This document shows positions 34,854-44,679 of a stretch of DNA of 64,000 bases, in pieces; positions within the stretch are counted from its first letter, which is position 1, and every line of letters begins with the position of its first letter. A model generated the notes under the pieces. That model was given only the letters and a program-made list of their open reading frames with translations. It was not told the origin of the DNA and did no database searches. The position numbers and the translations under genes were made by a program. The stretch covers positions 1-64,000 of the forward strand of contig NZ_SBLB01000002.1 in assembly GCF_004138325.1 (NCBI RefSeq), in the 5' to 3' direction. Origin of the DNA: Spirosoma sordidisoli (GTDB taxonomy: Bacteria; Bacteroidota; Bacteroidia; Cytophagales; Spirosomataceae).

Positions 34854-36275
34854 ATGAAACATATTCTTACGATTCTCACGCTGTGCGGATCGCTTTCCAT
34901 CGTTTGTTGCCAGCCCCGGACGCAGGCCGTTGCGCCCGTTCCTAAACCGGCGGGGCTGACCGCGTCGGACCAGTCGTTTCTCGACAGTCTTCAGCGCGAC
35001 ACGTTCCGGTATTTCTGGGAAACTGCCAATCCCGAAAACGGCCTCGTGCCCGACCGGGCGCCAACCCCGTCGTTCAGCAGTGTGGCTGCCGTAGGTTTTG
35101 GGCTGACGTCGTATCTGGTCGGGGTAGAGCGGGGGTACGTCACCCGCCAGCAGGCCGCCGACCGTACCGTGCGCACGCTTCGGTTTTTTGCCAGCGCGCC
35201 CCAGTCAGAAAAAGCAACGGGTGTGGCGGGGTACAAAGGCTTTTTTTACCACTTTCTGGATATGAAAACCGGTGAGCGATTCCGGCAGGTCGAGCTGTCG
35301 ACGATCGATACGGCCTTGCTGCTGGGCGGCATCCTGAGTGCTCAGTCCTACTTCGATCAGAACACGCCCGTCGAAACGGAAATCCGACAACTGGCCGAGC
35401 AGATCTACGCCCGGGTCGACTGGACCTGGATTCAGGGCAAGAACGGCCCGGCCTCCAGACCGTTTGTGTCCATGGGCTGGCATCCCGAAACGGGCTTCAT
35501 CAAAAACGACTGGACAGGCTATAACGAAGCCATGCTCCTGTACGTGCTCGCGCTGGGGTCGCCTACGCACCCGGTCGGAACCGACACCTGGGCCGCCTGG
35601 ACAAAATCATATCCCTGGGCTACGTTCTACGATCAGCCGCATGTCAATTTCGACCCGCTGTTTGGCCACCAGTATTCGCACGTCTGGATCGACTTTCGCG
35701 GTATCCGTGACGAGTACATGCGCGGCAAAGGCATCGACTACGCCGAAAACTCGCGCCGGGCTACCTATGCTAACCGCGCTTACTGCCTGAACAACCCGGC
35801 CAACTGGCAGGATTACGGCCCAACGATCTGGGGACTGACGGCCTGCGACGGACCGAAAGATACCACGGTGGCAGGCCGAACATTCTTTTCGTACCGCGCC
35901 CGCGGAGCCGCATCGACGCAGATTGTAGACGACGGCACCATTGCGCCTACGGCGGCTGGCGGGTCGATGGCGTTTGCGCCCGAAATCTGCATACCGGCGT
36001 TGCGGACCATGAAAACGAAATACGGAGATAAGCTCTACGGCCCCTACGGCTTCCGAGATGCTTTTAATCCGACGTACCGCTATCCGTCGGCTTTTGCCAA
36101 CGGCTCAACCCAGGCGGGTTGGTTCGATGTCGACTACCTGGGTATTGACCAGGGCCCCATTCTGCTCATGGCCGAAAACCTGCGAACAGAATTTGTCTGG
36201 AACCTGATGAAGAAAAATCCTCACATCCGGCGTGGGCTGGTGAAAGCCGGTTTTTCGGGGGGCTGGCTGAACTAG
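34854..36275 (+). CDS. Glucoamylase-like lipoprotein, probable GH144 beta-1,2-glucanase
   Basis: A 473-aa protein with a lipoprotein-type signal (hydrophobic 4-17, Cys at 18 or 19). The start at 34854 is preferred because the longer frame would pass through the terminator. The body is an (alpha/alpha)6 barrel of the glycoamylase-like family (DTFRYFWETANPENGL, SYLVGVERGYVTRQQA, YNEAMLLYVLALGSPTHP, AFNPTYRYPSAFANGS). Characterised Bacteroidota members (GH144) are endo-beta-1,2-glucanases, so the SusC-SusD-GH144 set probably targets beta-1,2-glucans or sophoro-oligosaccharides. The substrate is inferred. Confidence 0.78.
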   Translation: MKHILTILTLCGSLSIVCCQPRTQAVAPVPKPAGLTASDQSFLDSLQRDTFRYFWETANPENGLVPDRAPTPSFSSVAAVGFGLTSYLVGVERGYVTRQQAADRTVRTLRFFASAPQSEKATGVAGYKGFFYHFLDMKTGERFRQVELSTIDTALLLGGILSAQSYFDQNTPVETEIRQLAEQIYARVDWTWIQGKNGPASRPFVSMGWHPETGFIKNDWTGYNEAMLLYVLALGSPTHPVGTDTWAAWTKSYPWATFYDQPHVNFDPLFGHQYSHVWIDFRGIRDEYMRGKGIDYAENSRRATYANRAYCLNNPANWQDYGPTIWGLTACDGPKDTTVAGRTFFSYRARGAASTQIVDDGTIAPTAAGGSMAFAPEICIPALRTMKTKYGDKLYGPYGFRDAFNPTYRYPSAFANGSTQAGWFDVDYLGIDQGPILLMAENLRTEFVWNLMKKNPHIRRGLVKAGFSGGWLN

Positions 36276-36359
36276 CCCGTCGGGTAGAGTGCGAGCAGGC
36301 ATTACCTTTGCTGACCATATGAACGCTGGCAACCGTAACGCCTGTTCAGCTACCCGCCT

Positions 36360-37289
36360 ATGCTCCCGTACTTTCCGTTTGGTCCGCAGTTTAACGACAA
36401 GATTGGCACCCGCCTGCTGACCGACGCCGATCCGCTGATCGACATCGATGACCACTATCTGGCCGAGGTGCTGTTAAAACGCCAGTTGCTGACCGGGCAG
36501 CCCGGCTATTATTACCAGTCGCAGCCAGGCCACGAGACGGCGCAGTGGGACGTAGTGGCGCTGGTGCTGCAAGAGGCTGCCCGCCGGGCACCCGACGCCT
36601 TTACGCTCCAGCAGCAGGGCGACGAATGGCACTGGCAGAACCACCGGCTCAACGAAGCCTGCACCTTTACCGTTGGTAAGGTCGATACGCTGCCGCAGGA
36701 GCCACTCGACTGGGTAGGTCGGCAGGTGGCCGAAGATCTGCTGGTATTATCGGGAGAAGGCGTTCGGCTCGTGGCGGGGCAGTTGTGCTTCGGCAACGGC
36801 TGGTGCCTGGACGATAAGCTGGGATTACCCTTCTGGGACATTCACGCGCCCATCAACCCCATTGTCGAGTCGATGATGCGGGCTGCGTTGGTCCTAATGG
36901 AGAGGATACCCCTCGGTCGACCCGTCTGGCGGCTCAACTGGAGCCTCAAACTCAGCGATCAGCTCGACATGACCAGCCGCCATACGCCCGCGCTCGATCG
37001 GCTGCTGGCCGAACGGCTCCCTCAACTGGCCCTCGATACCATAGCGCAGCAGCTTTTTGTCCGTATCGAGCGGCAAACCCTTACCCGACTTCAGCGATCC
37101 GGCGCGGTGCTGTTCGGCATCCACACCTACCAGAACCGACTCGATCGCGAGCTGGCCGAACGGCCTGGTGCAGCTCAGAACCTGGCGGCCGTACTGGAAA
37201 CCGCTCCGCCCGCCCTGCTCGACTACAAAGGCATCAGTCCGTTTCTGGAACCCCTGCTGACGGGTCTGAAACAGGAAAAAACTTCATGA
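36360..37289 (+). CDS. DUF3445 (haem-dependent oxidative N-demethylase-like) protein
   Basis: A 309-aa cytoplasmic protein of the DUF3445 family, related to the alpha subunit of haem-dependent oxidative N-demethylase. Landmarks are a conserved QEDL-like stretch (AEDLLVLSGEG), GQLCFGNGWCLDDKLGLPFWDIHAPI and WRLNWSLK. Characterised relatives remove methyl groups from dimethylamine, but single-gene homologues in Bacteroidota are uncharacterised. It lies 84 bp after the glucanase gene and 22 bp before the converging DUF5686 locus. Confidence 0.75.
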   Translation: MLPYFPFGPQFNDKIGTRLLTDADPLIDIDDHYLAEVLLKRQLLTGQPGYYYQSQPGHETAQWDVVALVLQEAARRAPDAFTLQQQGDEWHWQNHRLNEACTFTVGKVDTLPQEPLDWVGRQVAEDLLVLSGEGVRLVAGQLCFGNGWCLDDKLGLPFWDIHAPINPIVESMMRAALVLMERIPLGRPVWRLNWSLKLSDQLDMTSRHTPALDRLLAERLPQLALDTIAQQLFVRIERQTLTRLQRSGAVLFGIHTYQNRLDRELAERPGAAQNLAAVLETAPPALLDYKGISPFLEPLLTGLKQEKTS

Positions 37290-37310
37290 AGCCCCCTTTT
37301 AGATCTGTTT

Positions 37311-39878
37311 TTACAGCGATACATGAATAGCAGCCCGAATGCCAAAAGACCGTGTGCCGGGTGCGTTCAGGTGGGTTAACCGATGGACAGCCGCAACCCG
37401 CAGAAAGCGAAAAATATTGTCGATCCCATATCCGAGTTCTACATAAGGGGTAGGCCCGATTGATTTAGGTAGATATAGTTGAGGTAAGTACTCGGGACTA
37501 GATTCGAAGTACTTGGAGACTAACTCCTCATTATCAACCCGTAAACTTCCGTAGAGTAGTTTGCCCACTGCAAACGTCCTTAAACCCCACCGATTAAGTA
37601 ACGGGATTCGGTTCGTTACTAACCCTTCAAACGAGTGATGAAAGGATAAGGACAGATACCGGTCGCTGGCAAATTCCGAGTAGTTCATCAGGTTGAACGC
37701 ATTTTTGGCGTAAACAAAGGTCTCATTGCCCAGGTGTACGTTCAACAGGTTGATTGGCAATAGCGAAGGCGTATACAAACCTTCGATGGTATAGTCTGTT
37801 TTTCCAAACAGGCCAAAGCGCAGCATGTGCGAAAAATCGACTTTGACAATATGGTAGTTCCCCAATTGGGACCCAACAGACGCTAACAGTGTATCGCTAA
37901 CATGACCGAATGTGTATTTCAAACCAATAACGGGAGCTGATTTGCCGGCCCGGGTTCTTATTCGGTTAGGGTTGCGGCTGGGTATCCGGTTGGGAATATA
38001 CCGTAGGGCAAAGCTGGCTTCCGGCGCATTGAAGGGCGTGACAATCGAGAATCGCTCCTTACTAAATTCTTCTGGATAGAAGTAATCGAGTGGATAAAAC
38101 GCACGGTGGCGCAGAGTCAGTGTCGTCGTGATATTTTGAGAAAAGTCTTTCTGGAAAAACACTTGATAGTCTCGCTGATAAAATGCTCCGTTTGATCGGC
38201 CAAAGCGGGAGGCCAGCCGAAATAACGCATTATCACCGATATCCTCCTGGCGAATACCAATCTGATCGATATCAAGATTGGCTTTCAAGCCGAAACGGGT
38301 AAGGGGTGCCGTTGATGGGACGTAGGTGATTTCTAAATCTCGTTTCAGTATTTTATCGCGGGTTCCGTAGGCAAGATACCCGTTTATCTGCCATTTTTTG
38401 CTGAATCCGGGGCTGGTGCGCATTCCGAGCCAGAAACGATTCTGCTCTATGTTATTCCGCGCGTAGCTAAAGAATGCAGATCCTAATTCAACAGCTTTCG
38501 TAAGGCGCACATAACCGCCGTTGACAAAAAAATTGACTGCTTTTGATAGCCGCCTGAACGACGGCACCTGACTAACTGTGTCGATCAGTGCAAGTGATAG
38601 CTGTTCATCTTTGGTCAGTTTTTCCTGCCGTTGCTGGGTCCAGAAGGCATCATCGGCTTCTTTACTATCGGCCCTGATTTCAACGGGGGCATCAAAAAAA
38701 GCCAGCTCTTTTGGCTTGTTGACAATTACATCTTTCAAGTTGATAGCCAGGCCGATAACAACGCCTGTCGATTTATCGAAAAGCTCAGATGCATCGATAA
38801 CCAGTCGCGTCTTTTCGGGCATCCAGGTATCCTCTTTTTCGCCAAGCTGTTCATATTCCTGTTGAATCTGTATTTTATCAATGAAATTGATGTTTGCGGT
38901 TTTGTCGATATTGGCGTCAATCTGCACGAGTGCGTACGAGGTCGTGTCTATCCAGAGCGTACCTCTAAAGGCCAGGTCGCGGGTATTTTTCGGGTCGAAA
39001 TCAATTCGGAAGCAGGTATGTAATCCGACCTGGGTTGTGTCCCGTAAAAAATATGTGTAAACTCCGGTTCCGCCTTTTGCCAGAGGGGACATAAATTCTT
39101 TACGAAAAAGTCCAATCCAGTTCTGGTAAAAATTAATCGTATTATAGCCCGAAGCGGTAAGTTGTGTTATAAAATCGTTATCAGCAATCCCAAGACCTTT
39201 TGAGTAACTTTTCTGAACAATTTCTTTCATCCGCATCGGATTTTTTTTGAAATAAATTGTCGAAATAGCTTCTGATAAATATATAGGGATAACCAGATTT
39301 GCATTCTTGTCGCGCAGAGATTCTATCTGAGCTAATTTTTGGTAAATGTCGCGGATAATTCTTTTCTGCTTGAATTTTTCGGATAAGTTCTGGACGGAAA
39401 TGCTTATTCGGTTGTAAGCCTCACATTCGTAGGCATTTATTTCGGCAAAATTATTTTTACTCCTGTGCTCATCGACTTTACGCATAATTCGATAGGCAGG
39501 GTCCTAGCCACGAGTACGAACGATTACCTCTTTAAGTTGCTGTGCGCTGGCAGATAACTGAATATTAATCGTTTGTTGAGCTACAATGCTCACCGGTTTC
39601 CGGCTGGTGATATACCCAATGGACGAAGTAACCAGCGAGTCTGCCAGCGTCTGTACCGTCAGTTTGTAATTTCCATCAAAATCGGACTGGGTGCCTACTG
39701 ATTTTCCCTTTAATGCAATCGATGCAAAAGGAATGCCTTCGCCTGTTTGCGCATCGGTTACTTTGCCTGTGATGGAGTAAATAGGCTGGGCAGAGATGTT
39801 ATGAACAGTTAGCAAAAAAGCAAGTGGTAGCAGGCGGAAAAGCATTCGCTTTGCTACTGGTACAATGAACGCGAACAT
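37311..39878 (-). pseudogene. DUF5686 outer-membrane protein interrupted by an in-frame amber codon
   Basis: Two open frames in the same phase are separated by one TAG at 39504-39506. The upstream part (39504-39878; start at 39878 or, better for a signal peptide, 39845) encodes a signal peptide and a carboxypeptidase-regulatory-like domain ending QLKEVIVRTRG. After the TAG the frame continues DPAYRI and then MRKVDEHR into 724 residues of DUF5686 beta-barrel-like sequence. Intact homologues read straight through this point (typically GExPAYRIMRKV), so one base change (for example GAG to TAG) explains it. Full length would be about 855 codons, normal for the family. The rest of the frame is undamaged, so the lesion is recent, or suppressed, or a sequencing error. 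The DNA is visibly more AT-rich than its neighbours. Confidence 0.85.
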
Positions 39879-40472
39879 AGTGTTACGGTAGGTAAATATA
39901 AGCTAAGCAAGCAGTTCAGAAGCTTGCGAAGTAGTTGGAATAGACGTAATCTGTAAATGTATTTCGATAAATAAGCCGGGATAATTAAGTCGGTACTTTC
40001 AGAGAAATAATGGCCCTCATTCTTATGTATTAACCGAATAGGATTTATTGCATAGGCTCGTCAATTTATTCAAGAATGATCAGCACTTATTGCCTGTAGG
40101 TTTGTCTTTTCTAATTATTCACTAGACGAAACACGAGGTGAAAAGTTTCTCTATGTATTGGATTTATTTGAAGTGTTAATGATGTATTGTTGTACTATCA
40201 AACTAGTATTTTTTAGGCAGTCTAGAAAGGAGAGGGGGTAAATAGCTATGAGGCAAAAGGCGGGACTGAACAGACCATAACCGTGTGTAGCGGGGAACTC
40301 TCAGGAGTTGTTCGACCAGGTCATGGACTGGTCCGGCGGAGAAAATGCAAAGGCAGGGAGATTATCCCTGCCATAGGAAAACCGACCGCATCGGCTACCG
40401 TTTGCTGTCGCTACTCAGCAGTTGCCAAACGGCCCCAACTCAGCAGAGAAAGAAGTCTTTTTGTATATAGGA
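39879..40472. other. Gene-free stretch, AT-rich then hairpin-rich
   Basis: No convincing gene. The left part (to about 40230) is AT-rich, like the 5' half of the DUF5686 gene. The right part is GC-richer and holds four consecutive hairpins: aactc/gagtt (40296-40309), gaccag/ctggtc (40314-40333), ggcaggga/tccctgcc (40352-40372) and ccgtttg/caaacgg (40398-40432). A 68-codon plus-strand frame (40283-40489) has no recognisable similarity and overlaps the end of the FAN1-like gene. A structured RNA or a mobile-element remnant is possible. Confidence 0.4.
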
Positions 40473-42161
40473 TCAAAGCTCCCAGATAACCCGCACGACC
40501 TTACCGTGAACGCCGATGGTCTGGAAAAATTCGAGCCAGTGTAGCTGCTGCGGGCCGAGGTGGTCGGTGGGTGATTTGACTTCCACGAATTCATAATGCC
40601 CGGCCTGGTTCCAGATCAGCAGGTCGGGAAAGCCGCGCGTATGTTCGCGAACATTCCGGGCCATTTCGAGCAGGATAAGCCGGAGCTGCTCCAGATCGAG
40701 GAGGTCGATAAGGCGCTGAACCAGCGTCAGCAGCTCATCCGACCAGTCGACGAGTACGTTGGTGATGCCGTACTTGGCGTTGAACATGCGGCCCGTATGC
40801 CGTCGCCAGTCGTCGCGGGTAGTTAGTTCGGTCAGGCGCTTTTTGAGCAGCTCTTCGCGTTTCAGGTAAAAATCGGGCAGGTAAAAGTCCGACGGCGCGC
40901 GCTGCAGCGGGTGATGAATGGCCGATACGTTGGCGTCGTAGATGATATCCCAGAACACCAGCCCGAACAGCCCGCGCCAGGGGTAGTTTTCGGTAAAAGC
41001 CGCGTCGTAGCCCGACTCGAGGTAATAGTTCATCACGCCAGCCTCTACATGATGCCGATAGGCGGCTGGTATGTTCAGGCTTTCGGCATCGGACAGGAAG
41101 CGGGTGGTAGCCTTACGGGGGCGCTTTTTCTCGCCGACGCTCAGGATTTTCTCGCGGAAGTCGTTCGCAAAATAGCGTTCTTCGGCATTGAGGGGCGCTA
41201 CGGCAATCTCGTCGCAGAGGGCCAGGGCTTCGTCGACGGCGCCGTTGCGGAACAGCAGCCGGACGCGTCGTTCCCGGGCCGGCACGCGGTCGCTCAGCTC
41301 ATAAACAGCCAGGGCCTGCTCGGGTAGCTTTTGTCGTTCCAGGTAGCCACCCACCTTGCATACCAGTTTCTGATAGCCCGGAATGGCAATTTCGGTTAGC
41401 TCAGGCCGGGTTTCGTTCCAGTTCAGAAACCAGTTGTAAATATCTTCGGCGGGCGTTTCGCTGGTTTTCAGTTCGTAAAACTCCTCGTTCGTCAGCGAGA
41501 TCATCAGCTTATCCTCCACCTCTTTACGGGTACGAAAGCGGGCCGTCATCTTGCTGTCGTCGTAGCGCTCGAAGTTGACCATGCCCAGATCGCGGACCAC
41601 AAAATCAGTCATGCTGCCGCCCCGGTTGCCGAAGAACAAGTACTTGACCATCATCCCCTCGGCTTCGAAGTTCATCCGGATAACCGTTTCGTGGGTAGTC
41701 AGGCTGGTGACTATTTCGCCGAAATCGAGTTCATGTAATGCGTACCGAACTACACCCTCCTTCTTTTCCTTGTTGAGCGGGCGTACTTCTTCCGGCGAAA
41801 GCGGAAGCAGATCCAGGAGTTCGGGTTTGGTGAAAACACCGAGTGCGTCGTCGCCCATACCTTCGTGGTGTGGTGATAAACGTTCGATAAAGCCAGTTGT
41901 CAGGAGTTCGCCAATGGCCGCCGGTAGGTCGGTAATTTCGGCATACTGCAGTTTGTTGACACGAAAAAAGAGTCCTTTTCGGTTACTGAGTCGTACGTAT
42001 ACACACTGGGCGTCGAGGCCGAGGGCTTCGAACCGGCGGATAAAATCCCACTCGGCCTCGTTAAGCAAGCCCCCGTACAGCCGTTTGACAAAGTCCAGCA
42101 CGTAGCGGAAATTGTCGAGGTAATACCGGGGGGTAAGAATAACTTTCTGTCGTCCGACCAT
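40473..42161 (-). CDS. FAN1-like VRR-NUC domain nuclease
   Basis: A 562-aa protein. The start at 42161 (MVGRQKV) is chosen because the upstream frame overlaps the divergent gene and lacks similarity. The C-terminal VRR-NUC domain has the PD-(D/E)xK residues D513 (GFPDLLIW), E527 and K529 (FVEVKSPTDHL) and Q538, the same arrangement as human FAN1. A helical middle with TPR-like repeats and an N-terminal winged-helix-like region complete the FAN1 order. FAN1 cuts 5' flaps and interstrand cross-linked DNA; the bacterial homologue probably has a repair role. It has no repair neighbours. Confidence 0.83.
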   Translation of the reverse strand: MVGRQKVILTPRYYLDNFRYVLDFVKRLYGGLLNEAEWDFIRRFEALGLDAQCVYVRLSNRKGLFFRVNKLQYAEITDLPAAIGELLTTGFIERLSPHHEGMGDDALGVFTKPELLDLLPLSPEEVRPLNKEKKEGVVRYALHELDFGEIVTSLTTHETVIRMNFEAEGMMVKYLFFGNRGGSMTDFVVRDLGMVNFERYDDSKMTARFRTRKEVEDKLMISLTNEEFYELKTSETPAEDIYNWFLNWNETRPELTEIAIPGYQKLVCKVGGYLERQKLPEQALAVYELSDRVPARERRVRLLFRNGAVDEALALCDEIAVAPLNAEERYFANDFREKILSVGEKKRPRKATTRFLSDAESLNIPAAYRHHVEAGVMNYYLESGYDAAFTENYPWRGLFGLVFWDIIYDANVSAIHHPLQRAPSDFYLPDFYLKREELLKKRLTELTTRDDWRRHTGRMFNAKYGITNVLVDWSDELLTLVQRLIDLLDLEQLRLILLEMARNVREHTRGFPDLLIWNQAGHYEFVEVKSPTDHLGPQQLHWLEFFQTIGVHGKVVRVIWEL

Positions 42162-42269
42162 GCCAGGGATTAGTGATTCGGTTTCCCGGTAGCTACTGTC
42201 GGGAGACCAGTTTTGGAGCCGCCCGACGGAGCCGTGCTGACCATATAGACAACAAAAAAAACGCTGGAT

Positions 42270-43262
42270 ATGTCCCCAACAGACAGCCTGAATGAGTTCG
42301 TAAAGCAAGGTATTCTATCGGCCCAGCAAGCGGCAACGATCGATCGGTTTGAACGCGAAAAACCCCTTTCGCTACACTGGGAGCTACGTTCGCTGCTCTA
42401 CGGGGGAATCCTGTTGCTGAGTTCCGGGCTGGGGTTACTGGTATACGATAACTTCGATCAGATTGGTCATGGCGCGCTGCTGCTGGCTATGGCGGCTGGC
42501 TGCGGAGCCTGCTTCTTTTTCGCCTGGCGCCACCGGCCCGACTGGACGTTTGAGCTGGCCCGAAGCCGGTCATCGTTTGGCGATTATGCCTTACTGCTAG
42601 GCTGTCTTCTGTTTCTTACACTGGAAGGTTATGCCCAGTATGCCTACACCGTTTTCGGTACCCGATACGGGCTGGTCACCCTGTTGCCGGCGGTTCTGTT
42701 TTTGCCCCTGGCCTACCGGTTCGACCACCGGGGGGTATTGAGTATGGCGCTTACGGCCCTTATCTCGTGGGTAGGCGTCACCATACGGCCGCTCGAACTG
42801 TATGTCAAAACCAACTTCTTCGATCAGAAAACGGTGTATTCGGCCATCGTGCTGGCGCTGGTGCTAATCGGGGCCGCGCTGCTGCTGGAGCGTCGGCGCA
42901 TCAAACCCCACTTCACGTACACCTACCTGACCATTGCGGGTAATCTGTTGCTGGTGGCGCTGCTGGGCGGGCTCTTCAATTTTGACTCCGTTCGCCCGCT
43001 GTTCGGCCTGGCCCTGATCGGAACCTGCGTCGCCTTCGACCAGTTTGCCCGGCGCAAACGGGCTGTCGACAGCGGGCTGGTATTATTTATTCTGATGAGT
43101 GCCATCTACGGCTACATCGGTATTACCTATCTGGTGTTTCATTACCTGGATTTTACAGCCGCCAGCAGTTATTACTGGTATTTTATCCTGACCGGTATTG
43201 GCTTTGTGGCGTACCTGCTCAGCCAGTTGCCTAATCGGAAACCAACGAATGAAAGCGTATAA
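42270..43262 (+). CDS. DUF2157-family integral membrane protein
   Basis: A 330-aa protein. The N-terminal cytoplasmic segment (1-40, FVKQGILSAQQAATIDRFE) is typical of DUF2157, followed by about nine to ten hydrophobic helices (from residue 44). Function unknown. The next gene starts 14 bp before this one stops, so the two are translationally coupled and probably form a complex. Confidence 0.75.
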   Translation: MSPTDSLNEFVKQGILSAQQAATIDRFEREKPLSLHWELRSLLYGGILLLSSGLGLLVYDNFDQIGHGALLLAMAAGCGACFFFAWRHRPDWTFELARSRSSFGDYALLLGCLLFLTLEGYAQYAYTVFGTRYGLVTLLPAVLFLPLAYRFDHRGVLSMALTALISWVGVTIRPLELYVKTNFFDQKTVYSAIVLALVLIGAALLLERRRIKPHFTYTYLTIAGNLLLVALLGGLFNFDSVRPLFGLALIGTCVAFDQFARRKRAVDSGLVLFILMSAIYGYIGITYLVFHYLDFTAASSYYWYFILTGIGFVAYLLSQLPNRKPTNESV

Positions 43263-44475
43263 CGACGAATGGATTTATAACCGGGAGCTGGTCCGACAGG
43301 CCGAACGGTGGCACAAACGCGGCCTGCTGACCGACATGCAGATCGGCACCGTACAGCAAAACTACCCGCTTGGATTCCGGCAAACGAACGGTATTCTGGA
43401 GGTAGGTCTGTTTCTGTTCACGACGCTGGCGATACTGGGTACGTTTTTACTGACAACAACGCTGGTGTCGGGTCTGCTCGATGAGCGCACCTCCTTCGGT
43501 ACAGTGAGTGTAGTGTTCAGTCTGGGGTTGGGGGTGCTGGGGCAACAGGTAATTAACCGGCGGCTGCTCTACAGAAATGGCGTCGATAATGCCATAGCGG
43601 TGCTGGCAGCGGGCTTCCTCGTGCTGGGGCTGCTGATGTTTCTGCCCGAGAACCTTCGGCTGTCTACCTACTGCCTGGCCGCGTTGCCCATCCTGCTGCT
43701 GGCGCTCTGGTACTACGGCGATACCATTCTGGCCTTTCTGTCGCTGGCTACGTTCTACACGTTTATGTTTAATGGCATGCTGGCGTTTAGCTGGGGCAAA
43801 GATGCACTACCGTTTGTCATGATGACCGTATCGGGTGGATTATACGGGCTGTCGCGTAGTCGCTGGCTGGTTGGCGGCCCGGGCGACACTCTGACCAAAG
43901 CACAAACGTATTATGCCGATCCGATCAACCTGATGGAGTCGCTGTCGCTGGTGGTGCTGATCGCCAGCGGTAATTATTTTGTAGTGCGCGAACTGAACGG
44001 CCTGTTGCTGGAGTCTACGCCCGACCGGCCCCGTTTTGCCGAAGCGCCCGAGATTGGCCTACCGGCGCTGTTCTGGCTACTGACCTTTCTGATACCGGGC
44101 GCCTGCTTCGGCTATGGGCTGCGGACTCGCAACCGGATTCTGCTGTCGATGGGGGCGCTGGGGCTCGTTGCGGCCGTGGCTACGCTACACGAATATGCCG
44201 CGATCGTATCGCTCAATACCGCGCTGACGCTCGGCGGACTGGCGCTGATCGGAATCGCCGTAGGCTGTATTCGCTACCTGCAGAGCCGCCCGGCCGACCA
44301 AACCCGGGGCCGCTTCTCGGATACTCCCGACGACGACTCGCCCGCGGGTATTCTTGGCCATGCCGACACGATAGCGGCCATACAAGCGGCTACGCAGGCC
44401 CAGCCTGCTCAGCGGGAGAGCCTGCGGTTTGGCGAAGGTAACTTCGGCGGGGGTGGGAGCGAAGGTCGCTACTAA
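43249..44475 (+). CDS. Integral membrane protein paired with the DUF2157 gene
   Basis: A 408-aa protein, start at 43249 overlapping the upstream gene by 14 bp. It begins with a short cytoplasmic helix (RQAERWHKRGLLTDMQIG) like that of DUF2157, then has about ten hydrophobic segments, and ends in a soluble tail with a Gly-rich end (FGEGNFGGGGSEGRY). It resembles DUF4401/DUF2157 partner proteins. Function unknown. The Gly-rich tail may be exposed to the cytoplasm. Confidence 0.7.
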   Translation: MKAYNDEWIYNRELVRQAERWHKRGLLTDMQIGTVQQNYPLGFRQTNGILEVGLFLFTTLAILGTFLLTTTLVSGLLDERTSFGTVSVVFSLGLGVLGQQVINRRLLYRNGVDNAIAVLAAGFLVLGLLMFLPENLRLSTYCLAALPILLLALWYYGDTILAFLSLATFYTFMFNGMLAFSWGKDALPFVMMTVSGGLYGLSRSRWLVGGPGDTLTKAQTYYADPINLMESLSLVVLIASGNYFVVRELNGLLLESTPDRPRFAEAPEIGLPALFWLLTFLIPGACFGYGLRTRNRILLSMGALGLVAAVATLHEYAAIVSLNTALTLGGLALIGIAVGCIRYLQSRPADQTRGRFSDTPDDDSPAGILGHADTIAAIQAATQAQPAQRESLRFGEGNFGGGGSEGRY

Positions 44476-44640
44476 TGCATGGATACAGGGTCAGCAGGGC
44501 TGTAACACCTGCATAGGGTTGAGATCGGGCCGGGGCAAACAGAGGTGATCCTGACTGGCTAACGGGTTGGGTCAGGCAGGAGACGTAGGCTTCATCGCGT
44601 CAATCAGCCGGGTTCTGCGGTGGGTCTGGCGAAAAAGTCC

Positions 44641-44648
44641 TAAGTTTG
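44641..44648 (+). promoter_or_regulatory. -7 element of pgk
   Basis: TAAGTTTG matches TAnnTTTG, 31 nt before the pgk ATG. The remaining 44476-44640 spacer shows nothing else recognisable. Confidence 0.5.
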
Positions 44649-44679
44649 ACCCCGTAAACTAACCAATGATTGCCCTCGC

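Noticed and set aside
40283..40489. A 68-codon plus-strand frame
   Set aside because: Basic, Cys-containing composition without similarity; it spans the hairpins and runs into the antisense of the FAN1-like gene.
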